This document shows, in pieces, positions 12,840-25,400 of a DNA stretch of 64,000 nt; position 1 is the first letter of the stretch; every line of letters begins with the position of its first letter. Source of the stretch: Eledone cirrhosa (lineage: Eukaryota; Mollusca; Cephalopoda; Octopoda; Eledonidae); contig OZ024740.1 in NCBI GenBank assembly GCA_964016885.1, positions 5,294,450 to 5,358,449 of the forward strand. Direction: 5' to 3'. A model generated the notes under the pieces. That model did no database searches and was not told the origin of the DNA. It worked only from the letters and a program-made list of their open reading frames with translations. The translations under genes were made by a program, and so were the position numbers.

Positions 12840-14760
12840 TCACGTGTAATGTGGTAGTGTCACCTGTAGTGTGGTAGTGTCGCCTGTAGTGTGGTAGTGT
12901 CACCTGTAGTGTGTTAATGTCACCAGTAGTGTGGTAGTGTCACCTGTAGTGTGGTATTGTCAACTGAAGTGTGGTAGTGTCACCTGTAATGTGGTAGTGT
13001 CAACTGTAGTGTGGTAGTGCCACCTGTAGTGTGGTAGTGTTACCTGTAGTGTGGCAGTGTCACCTGTAGTGTGGTAGTGTCACCTGTAATGTGGTAGTGT
13101 CACGTGTAATGTGGCAGTGTCACCTGTAGTCTGGTAGTGTCACCTGTAGTGTAGTAGTGTCACCTGTAGTGTGGTAGTGTCACCAGTAGTGTGGTAGTGT
13201 CACCTGTAGTGTGGTAGTGTCACCAGTAGTGTAGTAGTGTCACCTGTAGTGTGGTAGTGTCACCTGTAGTGTGGTAGTGTCACCTGTAGTGTGGTAGTGT
13301 CACCCGTAGTGTGGTAGTGTCACCTGTAATGTGGTAGTGTCACCTGTAGTGTGGTAGTGTCACCTGTAGTGTGGTAGTGTCACCGGTAGTGTGGTAGTGT
13401 CACCTGTAGTGTGTTAATGTCACCAGTAGTGTGGTAGAGGCCCCTGTAGTGTGGTATTGTCAACTGAAGTGTGGTAGTGTCACCTGTAATGTGGTAGTGT
13501 CAACTGTAGTGTGGTAGTGCCACCTGTAGTGTGGTAGTGTCACCTGTAGTGTGATAGTGTCACCTGTAGTGTGGTAGTGTCACCTGTAATGTGGTAGTGT
13601 CACCTGTAATGTGGTAGTGTAACCTGTAGTATGGTAGTGTCCCCTGTAGTGTGGTAGTGTCACCTGTAAGGTGGTAGTGTCTCCTGTAGTGTGTTTGTGT
13701 CACCTGTAGTGTGGTAGTGTCACCAGTAGTGTGGTAGTGTCAACTGTAAGGTGGTAGTGTCACCTGTAGTGTGGTAGAGTCACCTGTAGTGTAGTAGTGT
13801 CACCTGTAGTGTGGTAGTGACACCAGTAAGGTGGTAGTGTCCCCTGTAATGTGGTAGTGTAACCAGCAGTGTGGTAGTACCACCTGTAGTGTGATAGTGT
13901 CACCTGTAATGTGGTAATGTCACCAGTAATGTGGTAGTGTCACGTGTAATGTGGTAGTGTCACCTGTAGTGTGGTAGTGTCACCTGTAGTCTGGTAGTGT
14001 CATCAGTAGTGTGGTAGTGTCACCAGTAGTGTGGCAGTGTCACCTGTAATGTGGTAGTGTCACCTGTAGTGTGATAGTGTCACCTGTAATGTGGTAGTGT
14101 CACGTGTAATGTGGTAGTGTCACCTGTAGTCTGGTAGTGTCAACTGTAGTGTGGTAGTGTCAACTGTAGTGTGGTAGTGTCTCCTGTAATGTGGTAGTGT
14201 CACCTGTAATGTGGTAGTGCCACCTGTAGTGTGGTAGTGTCACCTGTAGTGTGGTAGTGTCACCTGTAATGTGGTAGTGTCACCTGTTGTGTGGTAGTTT
14301 CACCTGTAATGTGGTAGTTTCACCTGTAGTGTGGTAGTGTCACCTGTAGTGTGGTACTGTCACCTGTAGTGTAGTAGTGTCAACTGTAGTGTGGTAGTGT
14401 CACCTGTAGTGTAGTAGTGTCACCTGTAGTGTGGTAGTGTCACCTGTAGTGTGGTAGTGTCACCTGTAGTGTAGTAGTGTCACCTGTAGTGTGGTAGTGT
14501 CACCTGTAGTGTAGTAGTGTCACCTGTAGTGTGGTATCCTCACCTGTAGTGTAGTAGTGTCACCTGTAGTGTGGTAGTGTCACCTGTAGTGTGGTAGTGC
14601 CACCTGTAGTGTGGTAGTGTCACCTGTAGTGTAGTAGTGTCACCTGTAGTGTGGTAGTGTCACCTGTAGTGTATTAGTGTCACCTGTAGTGTGGTAGTGT
14701 CACCTGTAGTGTGGTAGTGTCACCTGTAGTGTGGTATCCTCACCTGTAGTGTGGTAGTGT
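12840..14760 (+). repeat. Higher-order satellite block 2, copy b
   Basis: Partner of 9,040-10,985. The aaccagcag marker at 10,082 corresponds to 13,861. Slightly more diverged than the block 1 pair. It is followed by a further repeated stretch: the gtaggtagtgtctcc marker at 11,972 recurs at 14,931 (offset about 2,959), so 11,860-12,480 and 14,820-15,300 are also a duplicated pair. Confidence 0.72.
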
Positions 14761-16260
14761 CACCTGTAGTGTGGTAGTGTCACCTGTAGTGTGGTAGTGT
14801 CACCTGTAGTGTGGTAGTGTCACCTGTAATGTGCTATTGTCACCTGTAGTGTGGTAGTGTCACCTGTAGTGTGGTAGTGTCACCTGTAGTGTTGTAGTGT
14901 CACCTGTAGTCTGGTAGTGTCAACTGTAGTGTAGGTAGTGTCTCCTGTAATGTGGTAGTGTCACCTGTAATATGGTAGTGTCATCAGTAGTGTGGTAGTG
15001 TCACCTGTAGTGTAGTAGTATCATCTGTAGTGTGGTAGTGTCACCTGTAGTGTGGTAGTGCCACCTGTAGTGTGGTAGTGTCACCTGTAGTGTGGTAGTG
15101 TCATCTGTAGTGTGGTAGTGCCATCTGTAGTGTGGTAGTGTCACCTGTAGTGTGGTAGTGTCACCTGTAGTGTGGTAGTGTCACCTGTAGTGTGGTAGTG
15201 TCACCTGTAATGTGGTAGTGTCACCTGTAGTGTGGTAGTGTCACCTGTTGTAGTAGTGTCACCTGTAGTGTGGTAGTGTCACCTGTAATGTGGTAGTGTC
15301 ACCTGTAGTGTGTTAGTGTCACCTGTAAGGTGGTAGTGTCACCTGTAGTGTGGTAGTGTCTCCTGTAATGTGTTAATGTCACCAGTAGTGTGGTAGTGCC
15401 ATCTGTAGTGTGGTAGTGTCACCTGTAGTGTGGTAGTGTCATCTGTAGTGTGGTAGTGTCATCTGTAGTGTGGTAGTGTCCCCTGTAGTGTGGTAGTATC
15501 ACCTGTAGTGTGGTAGTATCACCTGTAGTGTGGTAGTGTCACCTGTAGTGTGGTAGTGTCACCTGTAGTATGATAGTGTTAGCTGTAATGTGGTAGTGTC
15601 ACCTGTAATGTGGTAGTGTCACCTGTAGTGTGGTAATGTGTCACCTGTTGTAGTAGTGTCAACTGTAGTGTGGTTGTGTCACCAGTAGTGTGGTAGTGTC
15701 ACCTGAAGTGTGGAAGTGTCACCAGTAGTGTAGTAGTGTCACCTGTAGTGTGGTAGTGTCACCTGTAGTCTGGTAGTGTCACCTGTAGTGTGGTAGTATC
15801 ACCTGTAGTGTGGTAGTATCACCTGTAGTGTGGTAGTGTCACCTGTAGTGTGGTAGTGTCACCTGTAGTGTGGTAGTGTCACCTGAAGTGTGGTAGTGTC
15901 ACCTGTAGGGTGATAGTATCAACTGTAGTGCGGTCGTGTCAACTGTAGTGTGGTAGTGTCACCTGTAGTGTGGTAGTGTGGTAGTGTCCCCTGTAGTGTG
16001 GTAGTGTCACCTGTAATGTGGTTATGTCACCTGTAGTGTGGTAGTGTCACCTGTAGTATGGTAGTGTCACCTGTAGTGTGGTAGTGTCACCTGAAGTGTG
16101 GTAGTGTCACCAGTAGTGTGGTAGTGTCACCTGTAGGGTGATAGTATCAACTGTAGTGCGGTAGTGTCAACTGTAGTGTGGTAGTGTCACCTGTAGTGTG
16201 GTAGTGTGGTAGTGTCCCCTGTAGCGTGGTAGTGTCACTTGTAGTGTGGTAGTGTCACCT

Positions 16261-17296
16261 GAAGTGTGGTAGTGTCACCTGTAGTGTGGTAGTGTCACCT
16301 GTAATGTGGTAGTGTCACCTGTAATGTGGTAGTGTCACCTGTAGTGTAGTAGTGTCACTGTAGTGTGGTAGTGTCACCTGTAGTGTGGTAGTGTCACCTG
16401 TATGTGGTAGTGTCACCTGTAGTGTGGTAGTGTCACCTGTAGTGTAGTAGTGTCACCTGTAATGTGGTAGTGTCACCTGTAGTGTGGTAGTGTCACCTGT
16501 AAGGTGGTAGTGTCACCTGTAGCGAGGTAGTGTCACCTGTAAAGTATTAGTGTCACCTGTAGTGTAGAAGTGTCAGCTGTAGTGTTGTAGCGTCACCTGT
16601 AGTGTGGTAGTGTCACATGTAGTGTGGTAGTGTCACCTGGAGTGTGGTGGTGTCATCTGTAGTGTGGTAGTGTCACCTGTAGAGTAGTAGTGCCACCTGT
16701 AGTGTGTTAGTGTCACCTGTAGTGTGGTAGTGTCACCTGAAGTGTGGTAGTGTCACCTGTAGTGTGGTAGTGTCACCTGAAGTGTGGTAGTGTCACCTGT
16801 AGTGTGGTAGTGTCACCTGTAATGTGGTAGTGTCACCTGTAATGTGGTAGTGTCACCTGTAGTGTAGTAGTGTCACTGTAGTGTGGTAGTGTCACCTGTA
16901 GTGTGGTAGTGTCACCTGTATGTGGTAGTGTCACCTGTAGTGTGGTAGTGTCACCTGTAGTGTAGTAGTGTCACCTGTAATGTGGTAGTGTCACCTGTAG
17001 TGTGGTAGTGTCACCTGTAAGGTGGTAGTGTCACCTGTAGCGAGGTAGTGTCACCTGTAAAGTATTAGTGTCACCTGTAGTGTAGAAGTGTCAGCTGTAG
17101 TGTTGTAGCGTCACCTGTAGTGTGGTAGTGTCACATGTAGTGTGGTAGTGTCACCTGGAGTGTGGTGGTGTCATCTGTAGTGTGGTAGTGTCACCTGTAG
17201 AGTAGTAGTGCCACCTGTAGTGTGTTAGTGTCACCTGTAGTGTGGTAGTGTCACCTGAAGTGTGGTAGTGTCACCTGTAGTGTGGTAGTGTCACCT
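16261..17296 (+). repeat. 518-bp tandem duplication within the satellite
   Basis: Two adjacent 518-bp copies (16,261-16,778 and 16,779-17,296) carrying the same variant run, including aaagtattag at 16,541 and 17,059, gtagaagtgtcagc and cacctggag. The aaagtattag cluster occurs a third time at about 19,417. The region following at 17,240-17,700 (cctcttgtgtaatag at 17,294) is repeated at 19,778-20,240 (offset 2,538). Confidence 0.82.
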
Positions 17297-20200
17297 CTTG
17301 TGTAATAGTGTCACCTGTAGTGTGGTAGTGACACCTGTGGCGGGGTAGTGTCACCTGCGGTGTTGTAGTGTCACCTATAGTGTGATAGTGTCACTGTAGT
17401 GTGGTAGTGTCACCTGTAGCATGGTAGTGTCACATGTAGCGTGGTAGTGTCACCTGTAAAGTATTAGTGTCACCTTTATTGTGGTACTGTCACCTGTAGT
17501 GTGCTGGTGTCAACTGTAGTGTGGTAGTGTCACCTATAGTGTGGTAGTGTCACCTATAGTGTGGTAGTGTCAACTATAGTGTGGTATTGTCACCTGTAGT
17601 CTAGTAGTGACAGCAGTAAGGTGGTAGTGTCACCTGTAGAGAGCTAGTGTCACCTGTAATGTGGCAGTGTCACCTGTAATGTGGTAGTGTCACCTGTAAT
17701 GTGGCAGTGTCACCTGTAGTGTGGTAGTGTCACCTGTAGTGTGGTAGTGTCACCTGTAATGTGGTAGTGTCACCTGTAATGTGGTAGTGTCACCTGTAGT
17801 GTGGTAGTGTCACCTGTAGTGTAGTAATGTCACATGTAGTGTGGTAGTTTCACCTATAGTTTGGTAGTGTCACTTCTAAGGTGGTAGTGTCACCTGTATT
17901 GTGGTAGTGTCAACTGTAGTGGGGTAGTGTCATATATGGTGGGGTGGTGTCACATACAGTGTGGTAGTGTCAACTGTAGTGTGGTAGTGTCACCTGTAAG
18001 ATGGTAATTTCACCTGTAGTGTGGTAGTGTCACCTGTAGTGGGGTAGTGTCACATGGAGTGGGGTAGTATCACATGCAGTGTGCTAGTGTCACCTGTAGT
18101 GTAGAAGTGTCAGCTGTAGTGTTGTAGCGTCACCTGTAGTGTGGTAGTGTCACCTGTAGTGTGGTAGTGTCACCTGTAGTGTGGTAGCGTCACCTGTAGC
18201 GTGGTTGTCTCACCTGTAGTGTGGTAGTGTCATCTGTAAGGTGGTAGTGTCACCTGTAGGGTGGTAGTGTCACCTGTAGTGTGGTAGTGTCATCTGTAAT
18301 GTGGTAGTGTCACCTGTAGTGTGGTAGTGTCACCTGTATTGTAGTAGCGTTACATGTAGTGTGATAGTTTCACCTATAGTGTTGTAGTGTCACCTGTAGT
18401 GTGGTAGTGTCACCTGTAATGTGGTAGTGTCACATGTAATGTGGTAGTATCAGATGGAGTGTGGTAGTGTCACCTGTAGAGTGGTAGTGTCACCTGTAGT
18501 GTGGTTGTGTCACCTGTCGTGTGGTAGTGTCGCCTGTAGTGTGGTAGTGTCACATGTAGTGTGGTAGTGTCATCTGTAGTAAGGTAGTGTCACCTGTAGT
18601 GTGGTAGTGTCACCTGTAGTGTGGTAGTGTCACCTGTAGTGTGGTAGTGTCACCTGTAGTGTGGTAGTGTCACTTGTAATGTGGTAGTGTCACCTGTTGT
18701 GTGGTAGTGTCCCCTGTAGTGTAGTAGTGTCACCTGTAGTGTGGTAGTGTCACCTGTAGTGTGGTAGTGTCACCTGTAGTGTGGTAGTGTCATCTGTAGT
18801 GTGGTAGTGTCACCTGTAGTGTGGTATAGACACCAGAAAGGTGGTAGTGTCACCTGTAGTGTGGTAGTGTACTTGTAGTGTGGTAGTGTCACCTGTAGTG
18901 TGGTAGTGTCACCTGTAGTGTGGTAGTGTCACCTGTAGTGTGGTAGTGTCACCTGTAATGTGGTAGTGTCACCGGTAGTGTGGTAGTGTCACTTGTAGTG
19001 TGGTAGTGTCACCTGTAATGTGGTAGTGTCATCTGTAGTGTGGTAGTGTCACCTGTAGTGTGGTAGTGTCACCTGTAGTGTTGAATTGTCGCGTGTAAGG
19101 TGGTAGTGTCACCTGTAGTGTTGTAGTGTCACCTGTAGGGTGGTAGTGTCAGCTGTAGTGTGGTTTTGTCACCTCTAGTGTGGTTCTGTCACATGTAGTA
19201 TGGTAGTGTCACCTGTAGTGTGTTAGTGTCAGCTGTAGTGTAGTAGTGTCACCCGTAGTGTTGTAGTGTCACCTGTAATGTGGTAGTGTCACCTGTAATG
19301 TGGTAGTGTCACCTGTAATGTGGTAGTGTCGGCTGTAGTGTGGCAGTGTCACCTGTAGTGTGGTAGTGTCAAATGTAGTGTTGTAGTGTCACCTGTAGTG
19401 TGGTAATGTCACCTGTAAAGTATTAGTGTCACCTGTAGTGTAGAAGTGTCAGCTGTAGTGTTGTAGCGTCACCTGTAGTGTGGTAGTGTCACATGTAGTG
19501 TGGTAGTGTCACCTGGAGTGTGGTGGTGTCATCTGTAGTGTGGTAGTGTCACCTGTAAGGCGATAGTGTCACCTGTAAGGTGGTAATGTCACCTGTAGTG
19601 GGGTAGTATCCCCTGTAGTGTGGTAGTGTCACCTGTAGCATGGTAGTGTCACCTGTAGTGTGGTAGTGTCACCTGTAGTGTGGTAGTGTCACCTGTAGTG
19701 TGGTAGTGTCACCTGTAGTGTGGTAGTGTCACCTGTAGTGTGGTAGTGTCAGCTGTAGTGTGATAGTGTCACCTGTAGTGTGGTAGTGTCACCTGAAGTG
19801 TGGTAGTGTCACCTGTAGTGTGGTAGTGTCACCTCTTGTGTAATAGTGTCACCTGTAGTGTGGTAGTGACACCTGTGGCGGGGTAGTGTCACCTGTGGTG
19901 TTGTAATGTCACCTGTAGTGTGATAGTGTCACTGTAGTGTGGTAGTGTCACCTGTAGCATGGTAGTGTCACATGTAGCGTGGTAGTGTCACCTGTAAAGT
20001 ATTAGTGTCACCTTTATTGTGGTACTGTCACCTGTAGTGTGCTGGTGTCAACTGTAGTGTGGTAGTGTCACCTATAGTGTGGTAGTGTCACCTATAGTGT
20101 GGTAGTGTCAACTATAGTGTGGTATTGTCACCTGTAGTGTAGTAGTGACAGCAGTAAGGTGGTAGTGTCACCTGTAGAGAGCTAGTGTCACCTGTAATGT

Positions 20201-22299
20201 GGTAGTGTCACCTGTAATGTGGTAGTGTCACCTGTAGTGTGGTAGTGTCACGTGTAGTGTGGTAGTGTCACCTGTAGTGTGGTAGTGTCACCTGTAATGT
20301 GGTAGTGTCACCTGTAAGGTGGTAGTGTCACCTGTAGTGTGGTAGTGTCACCTGTAGTGTGGTATTGTCAGCAGTAGTGTGTTAACGTCACCAGTAGTGT
20401 GGTAGTGTCACCTGTAGTGTGGTAGTGTCAACTGTAGTGTGCTAGTGTCACCTGTAGCATGGTAGTGTCAACTGTAATGTGGTAGTGTCACCTGAAGTGT
20501 GGCAGTGTCACCTGAAGTGTGGTAGTGTCACCTGTAGTGTGGTAGTGTCACCTGTAGTGTGGTAGTGTCACCTGTAGTGTGGTAGTGTCACGTGAAGTGT
20601 GGTAGTGTCACTTGTAGTGTGGTAGTGTCACTTGTAATGTGGCAGTGTCACCTGTAGTGTGGTAGTGTCACCTGTAGCGTGGTAGTGTCACCTCTTGTGT
20701 GATAGTGTCACCTGTAATGTGGTAGTGTCACCTGTAGTGTAGTAGTGTCACTGTAGTGTGGTAGTGTCACCTGTAGTATGGTAGTGTCACCTGTAGTGTG
20801 GTAGTGTCACCTGTAGTGTGGTAGTGTGACCTGTAGTGTGGTAGTGTCACCTGTAGTGTGGTAGTGTCACCTGTAGTGTGGTAGTGTCACTTGTAATGTG
20901 GTAGTGTCACCTGTTGTGTGGTAGTGTCACCTGTAGTGTGGTAGTGTCACCTGTAGTGTGGTAGTGTACTTGTAGTATGGTAGTGTCACCTGTAGTGTGG
21001 TAGTGTCACCTGTAGTGTGGTAGTGTCACCTGTAGTGTGGTAGTGTCACCTGTAATGTGGTAGTGTCACCTGTAGTGTGGTAGTGTCATCTGTAGTGTGG
21101 TAGTGTCACCTGTAATGTGGTAGTGTCACCGGTAGTGTGGTAGTGTCACTTGTAGTGTGGTAGTGTCACCTGTAATGTGGTAGTGTCATCTGTAGTGTGG
21201 TAGTGTCACCTGTAATGTGGTAGTGTCACTTGTAGTGTGGTAGTGTCACCTGTGTGTTGCAGTGTTACCTCTAAGGTGGTAGTGTCACTTGTAGTGTGGG
21301 AGTCTCACCTGTAGTGTTGCAGTGTCGCGTGTAAGGTGGTAGTGTCAACTGTAGGGTGGTAGTGTCAGCTGTAGTGTGGTTGTGTCACCTCTAGTGTGGT
21401 TCTGTCACATGTAGTATGGTAGTGTCACCTGTTGTGTGTTAGTGTCAGCTGTAGTGTAGTAGTGTCACCCGTAGTGTTGTAGTGTCACCTGTAATGTGGT
21501 AGTGTCGGCTGTAGTGTGGTAATGTCACCTGCAGTGTGATAGTGTCACCTGAAGTGTTCTAGTGTCACCTGTAGTGTTGTAGTTACATCTATAGTGTGGT
21601 AGTGTCATCTGTAGTGTGGTAGTGTCATCTGTAGTGTGGTAGTGTCACCTGTAGTGTGGTAGTGTTACCTGTAGTGTGGTAGTGTCATCTGTAGTGTGGT
21701 AGTGTCACCTATAGTGTGGTAGTGTCACAGCTAGTATGGTAGTGTCACCTGTAATGTTATAGTGTCACCTATAGTGTGTTGGTGTCACCTGTAAGGTAGT
21801 AATGTCACCTGTATTGTGGTAGTGTCATCTATATTGGGCTAGTATCACATGGAGTGTGGCAGTGTCACCTGTAATGTGCTAGTGCCACCTGTAGTGTGGT
21901 AGTGTCACCTGTAGTGTGGTAGTGTCACCTGTAGTGTGGTAATGTCAGTGCAGTGTGGTAGTGTCACCTGAAGTGTGGTAGTGTCACCTGTAGTGTGGTA
22001 GTGTCATCTGTAGTGTGGTAGTGTCATCTGTAGTGTGGTAGTGTCACCTGTAGTGTGGTAGTGTCACCTGTAGTGTGGTAGTGTCACCTGTAGTGTGGTA
22101 GTGTCACCTGTAGTGTGGTAGTGTCACCTGTAGTGTGGTAGTGTCACCTGTAAGGTGGTAGTGTCACCTGTAATGTGGTAGTGTCACCTGTAGTGTGGTA
22201 GTGTCACCTGTTGTGTTGTAGTGTCACCTGTAGTGTGGTAGTGTCATCTGTAGTGTGGTAGTGTCATCTGTAGTGTGGTAGTGTCACCTGTAGTGTGGT

Positions 22300-22860
22300 A
22301 GTGTCACCTGTAGTGTGGTAGTGTCACCTGTAGTGTGGTAGTGTCACCTGTAGTGTGGTAGTGTCACCTGTAGTGTGGTAGTGTCACCTGTAAGGTGGTA
22401 GTGTCACCTGTAATGTGGTAGTCTCGGCTGTAGTGTGGTAGTGTCACATGTAGTGTGGTACTGTCAGCTGTAGTGTGGTAGTGTCACCTGCAGTGTGGTA
22501 GTGTCATCTGTAGTGTGGTAGTGTCACCTGTAGTGTGGTAGTGTCACCTGTAGTGTGGTAGTGTCACCTGTAGTGTGGTAGTGTCACCTGTAGTGTGGTA
22601 GTGTCACCTGTAGTGTGGTAGTGTCACCTGTAGTGTGGTAGTGTCACCTGTAGTGTGGTAGTGTCACCTGTAAGGTGGTAGTGTCACCTGTAATGTGGTA
22701 GTCTCGGCTGTAGTGTGGTAGTGTCACATGTAGTGTGGTACTGTCAGCTGTAGTGTGGTAGTGTCACCTGCAGTGTGGTAGTGTCATCTGTAGTGTGGTA
22801 GTGTCACCTGTAGTGTGGTAGTGTCACCTGTAGTGTGGTAGTGTCACCTGTAGTGTGGTA
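22300..22860 (+). repeat. 280-bp higher-order duplication in satellite
   Basis: The variant series taaggtgg, gtctcggctg, cacatgtag, tactgtcagctg, cctgcagtg, gtcatctg occurs at 22,391-22,510 and again exactly 280 bp later at 22,671-22,790. A looser third version lies at about 23,090-23,150. Indicates very recent local amplification at the right end of the array. Confidence 0.8.
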
Positions 22861-24572
22861 GTGTCACCTGTAGTGTGGTAGTGTCACCTGTAGTGTGGTA
22901 GTGTCACCTGTAGTGTGGTAGTGTCACCCGTAGTGTTGTAGTATCACCTGTAGTGTGGTAGTGTCACCTGTAGTGTGGTAGTGTCACCTGTAATGTGGTA
23001 GTGTCACCTGTAGTGTGGTAGTGTCACCTGCAGTGTGGTAGTGTCATCTGTAGTGTGGCAGTGTCACCTGTAGTGTGGTAGTGTCACATGTAATGTGGTA
23101 CTGTCAGCTGTAGTGTGGTAGTGTCACCTGCAGTGTGGTAGTGTCATCTGTAGTGTGGTAGTGTCACCTGTAGTGTGGTAGTGTCACCTGTAGTGTGGTA
23201 GTGTCACCTGTAGTGTGCTAATGTCACCTGTAATGTGGTAGTGTCACCTGTAGTGTGGTAGTGTCACCTGTAGTGTGGTAGTGTCACCTGTAGTGTGGTA
23301 ATGTCATCTGTAGTGTGGTAGTGTCACATGTAGTGTCACCTGTAGTGTGGTAGTGTCACCTGTAGTGTGCTAATGTCACCTGTAATGTGGTAGTGTCACC
23401 TGTAGTGTGGTAGTGTCACCTGTAGTGTGGTAGTGTCACCTGTAGTGTGGTAATGTCATCTGTAGTGTGGTAGTGTCACATGTAGTGTCACCTGTAATGT
23501 GGTAGTGTCAATTGTAGTGTGGTAGTGTCACCTGTTGTGTGGTAGTGTCACCTGTAATGGGGTAGTGTCACCGGTAGTGTGGTAGTGTCATCTGAGTGCA
23601 CTATTGTCACCTGTGGTGTGGTAGTGTCACCTGTAGTGTGGTAGTGTCACCTGAAGTGTGGTAGTGTCACCTGTAGTGTGGTAGTGTCACCTGTAATGTG
23701 GTAGTGTCACCTGTAGTGTGGTAGTGTCACCGGTAGTGTAGTAGTGTCACCTGAAGTGTGGTAGTGTCACCTGTAGTGTGGTAGTGTCACCTGTAATGTG
23801 GTAGTGTCACCTGTAGTGTGGTAGTGTCACCGGTAGTGTGGTAGTGTCACCTGTAGTGTGGTAGTGTCACCTGTAATGTGGTAGTGTCACCTGTAGTGTG
23901 GTAGTGTCACATGTAGTGTAGTAGTGTCACCTGAAGTGTGGTAGTGTCACCTGTAGTGTGGTAGTGTCACCTGTAATGTGGTAGTGTCACCTGTAGTGTG
24001 GTAGTGTCACCGGTAGTGTGGTAGTGTCACATGTAGTGTCACCTGTAGTGTGGTAGTGTCACCTGTAGCGTGGTAGTGTCAATTGTAATGTGGTAGTGTC
24101 ACCTGTTGTGTGGTAGTGTCACCTGTAGTGTGGTAGTGTCACCTGTAGTGTGGTAGTGTCACCTGTAGTGTGGTAGTGTCATCTGTAATGTGGTAGTGTC
24201 ACATGTAGTGTCACCTGTAGTGTGGTAGTGTCACCTGTAGCGTGGTAGTGTCAATTGTAATGTGGTAGTGTCACCTGTTGTGTGGTAGTGTCACCTGTAA
24301 TGGGGTAGTGTCATCTGAGTGCACTATTGTCACCTGTAGTGTGCTAGTGTCACCTGTAATGGGGTAGTGTCACCGGTAGTGTGGTAGTGTCATCTGAGTG
24401 CACTATTGTCACCTGTGGTGTGGTAGTGTCACCTGTAGTGTGGTAGTGTCACCTGTAGTGTGGTAGTGTCACCTGTAATGTGGTAGTGTCACCTGTAGTG
24501 TGGTAGTGTGACCTGTAGTGTGGTAGTGTCATCTATAGTGGGTTAGTGTCACATGGAGTGTGGTAGTGACAC

Positions 24573-24900
24573 CTATAATATGGCCCTTCTAAATTTGTAA
24601 GCTAATTCACCTCTAGGGGTTGTATCGATGAACATTACACTCTGGTATTAATTGCTATCATACCATGAGTTTATTCTATTGGCCTTGTTCCTAGTTCTTT
24701 CTATTCTATTCCAAAATTTGCTCCTGTACAAGGGGCAGGTCCCATTTATATCATTATTTACCATTTTTCCCATTTTGTTCTGGCTCCTCTATAGTGGGGG
24801 TGTCTTAACTACGATGTTTATATCATCTACGTAGTGGAAGTACATTATCAGGGTTAAGCTGTCTTCTAATTGTTCTTTAAGTTTAAGTTTAGTACAAATT
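24573..24900 (-). pseudogene. Penelope-like element RT fragment, inverted
   Basis: Read on the minus strand this fragment encodes the end of a PLE reverse transcriptase. The catalytic box YVDD lies at 24,833-24,822, inside the stretch YFHYVDDINIV. After an internal deletion it continues with YRGARTKWEK, a Cys-less linker, and TPRGELAYKF immediately before the satellite. About 300 bp present in the second PLE (46,793-47,070) is missing between the YVDD box and the linker, and the frame is broken. The plus-strand continuation (KFRRALNKHK) begins at 24,906 in the opposite orientation, so the 5' part of the element is inverted relative to its 3' part. Both ends share the string acaaatttagaagggcc, which marks the junction. 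Confidence 0.82.
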
Positions 24901-24905
24901 AGTAC

Positions 24906-25400
24906 AAATTTAGAAGGGCCCTAAATAAACATAAACTCAATATTAAGATAGTAGAAAGACCAGGTACCTCCGTAAAAACACTTATTAGCAAGACATACCC
25001 GTTCCAAAGACCCTCATGTATAGATAAGAAATGTATAACCTGTAAAATAAGCCCCCATATTAACTGTAAAACTAGAAATGTAGTGTATAGCATAAGATGT
25101 ACTGAAGGACAATGTAGAAACAAAAATATAGTGTACATTGGTGAGACAGCTCGTAGTATAGGGGAACGGTTAAATGAACACTGGTGAGACCTTCAAGATA
25201 ATAAAGAATCATCTGTACTCTACCAACATGCTAAGATAGAACACAAGGGTAAATTAGAGAACATAGAAATAAAAATAGAATCTACACACAGAAAAGATGC
25301 AATGTTTAGACAAATTACAGAGGCAATAAACATAAAAGAATTACAACCAAAATTAAATAGAAAATATGAGTGGAACAGCAACATCACAACTTACAATTAA
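24906..25400 (+). pseudogene. Penelope-like element GIY-YIG endonuclease domain
   Basis: A 165-codon plus-strand stretch, open except for one in-frame TGA at 25,185, encodes the C-terminal part of a PLE protein. It carries a Cys-rich segment (C-x4-C-x2-C then C) followed by the GIY-YIG core: VVYSIRC, about 14 residues, then VYIGETARS, GERLNEH and a His-containing tail ending TTYN. In PLEs this single-strand-nicking endonuclease sits C-terminal to the RT and supports target-primed integration. The upstream RT is present only as the inverted fragment at 24,573-24,900. The same domain, with a deletion of its Cys-rich half, recurs at 47,290-47,542. Closest alternative would be another GIY-YIG nuclease, but the adjoining PLE RT sequence argues for PLE. 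Confidence 0.85.

Larger units (their letters stand above)
1..24573 (+). repeat. 20-bp satellite/minisatellite megaarray
   Basis: Continuous head-to-tail array of a 20-bp monomer whose commonest form is tgtggtagtgtcacctgtag, about 1,200 copies, open at the left edge of the window. All copies run in the same orientation, giving a G+T-rich plus strand for 24.5 kb. Common variants are caccagtag for cacctgtag, gtaatg for gtagtg, gtagtag for gtggtag, and tatcctcac for tagtgtcac. One- or two-base slips occasionally shift the register (for example near 650, 2,220, 8,390 and 12,430). Because 20 is not a multiple of 3, all reading phases are sampled every 60 bp and the consensus minus strand meets a TGA each cycle, so the short ORFs are chance products. 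No insertion of another element is seen inside it. The array ends at about 24,573, against a PLE fragment. Confidence 0.97.

Noticed and set aside
1..24573. CRISPR-like regular repeats
   Set aside because: Monomers are contiguous with no spacers, and the surrounding elements are eukaryotic.
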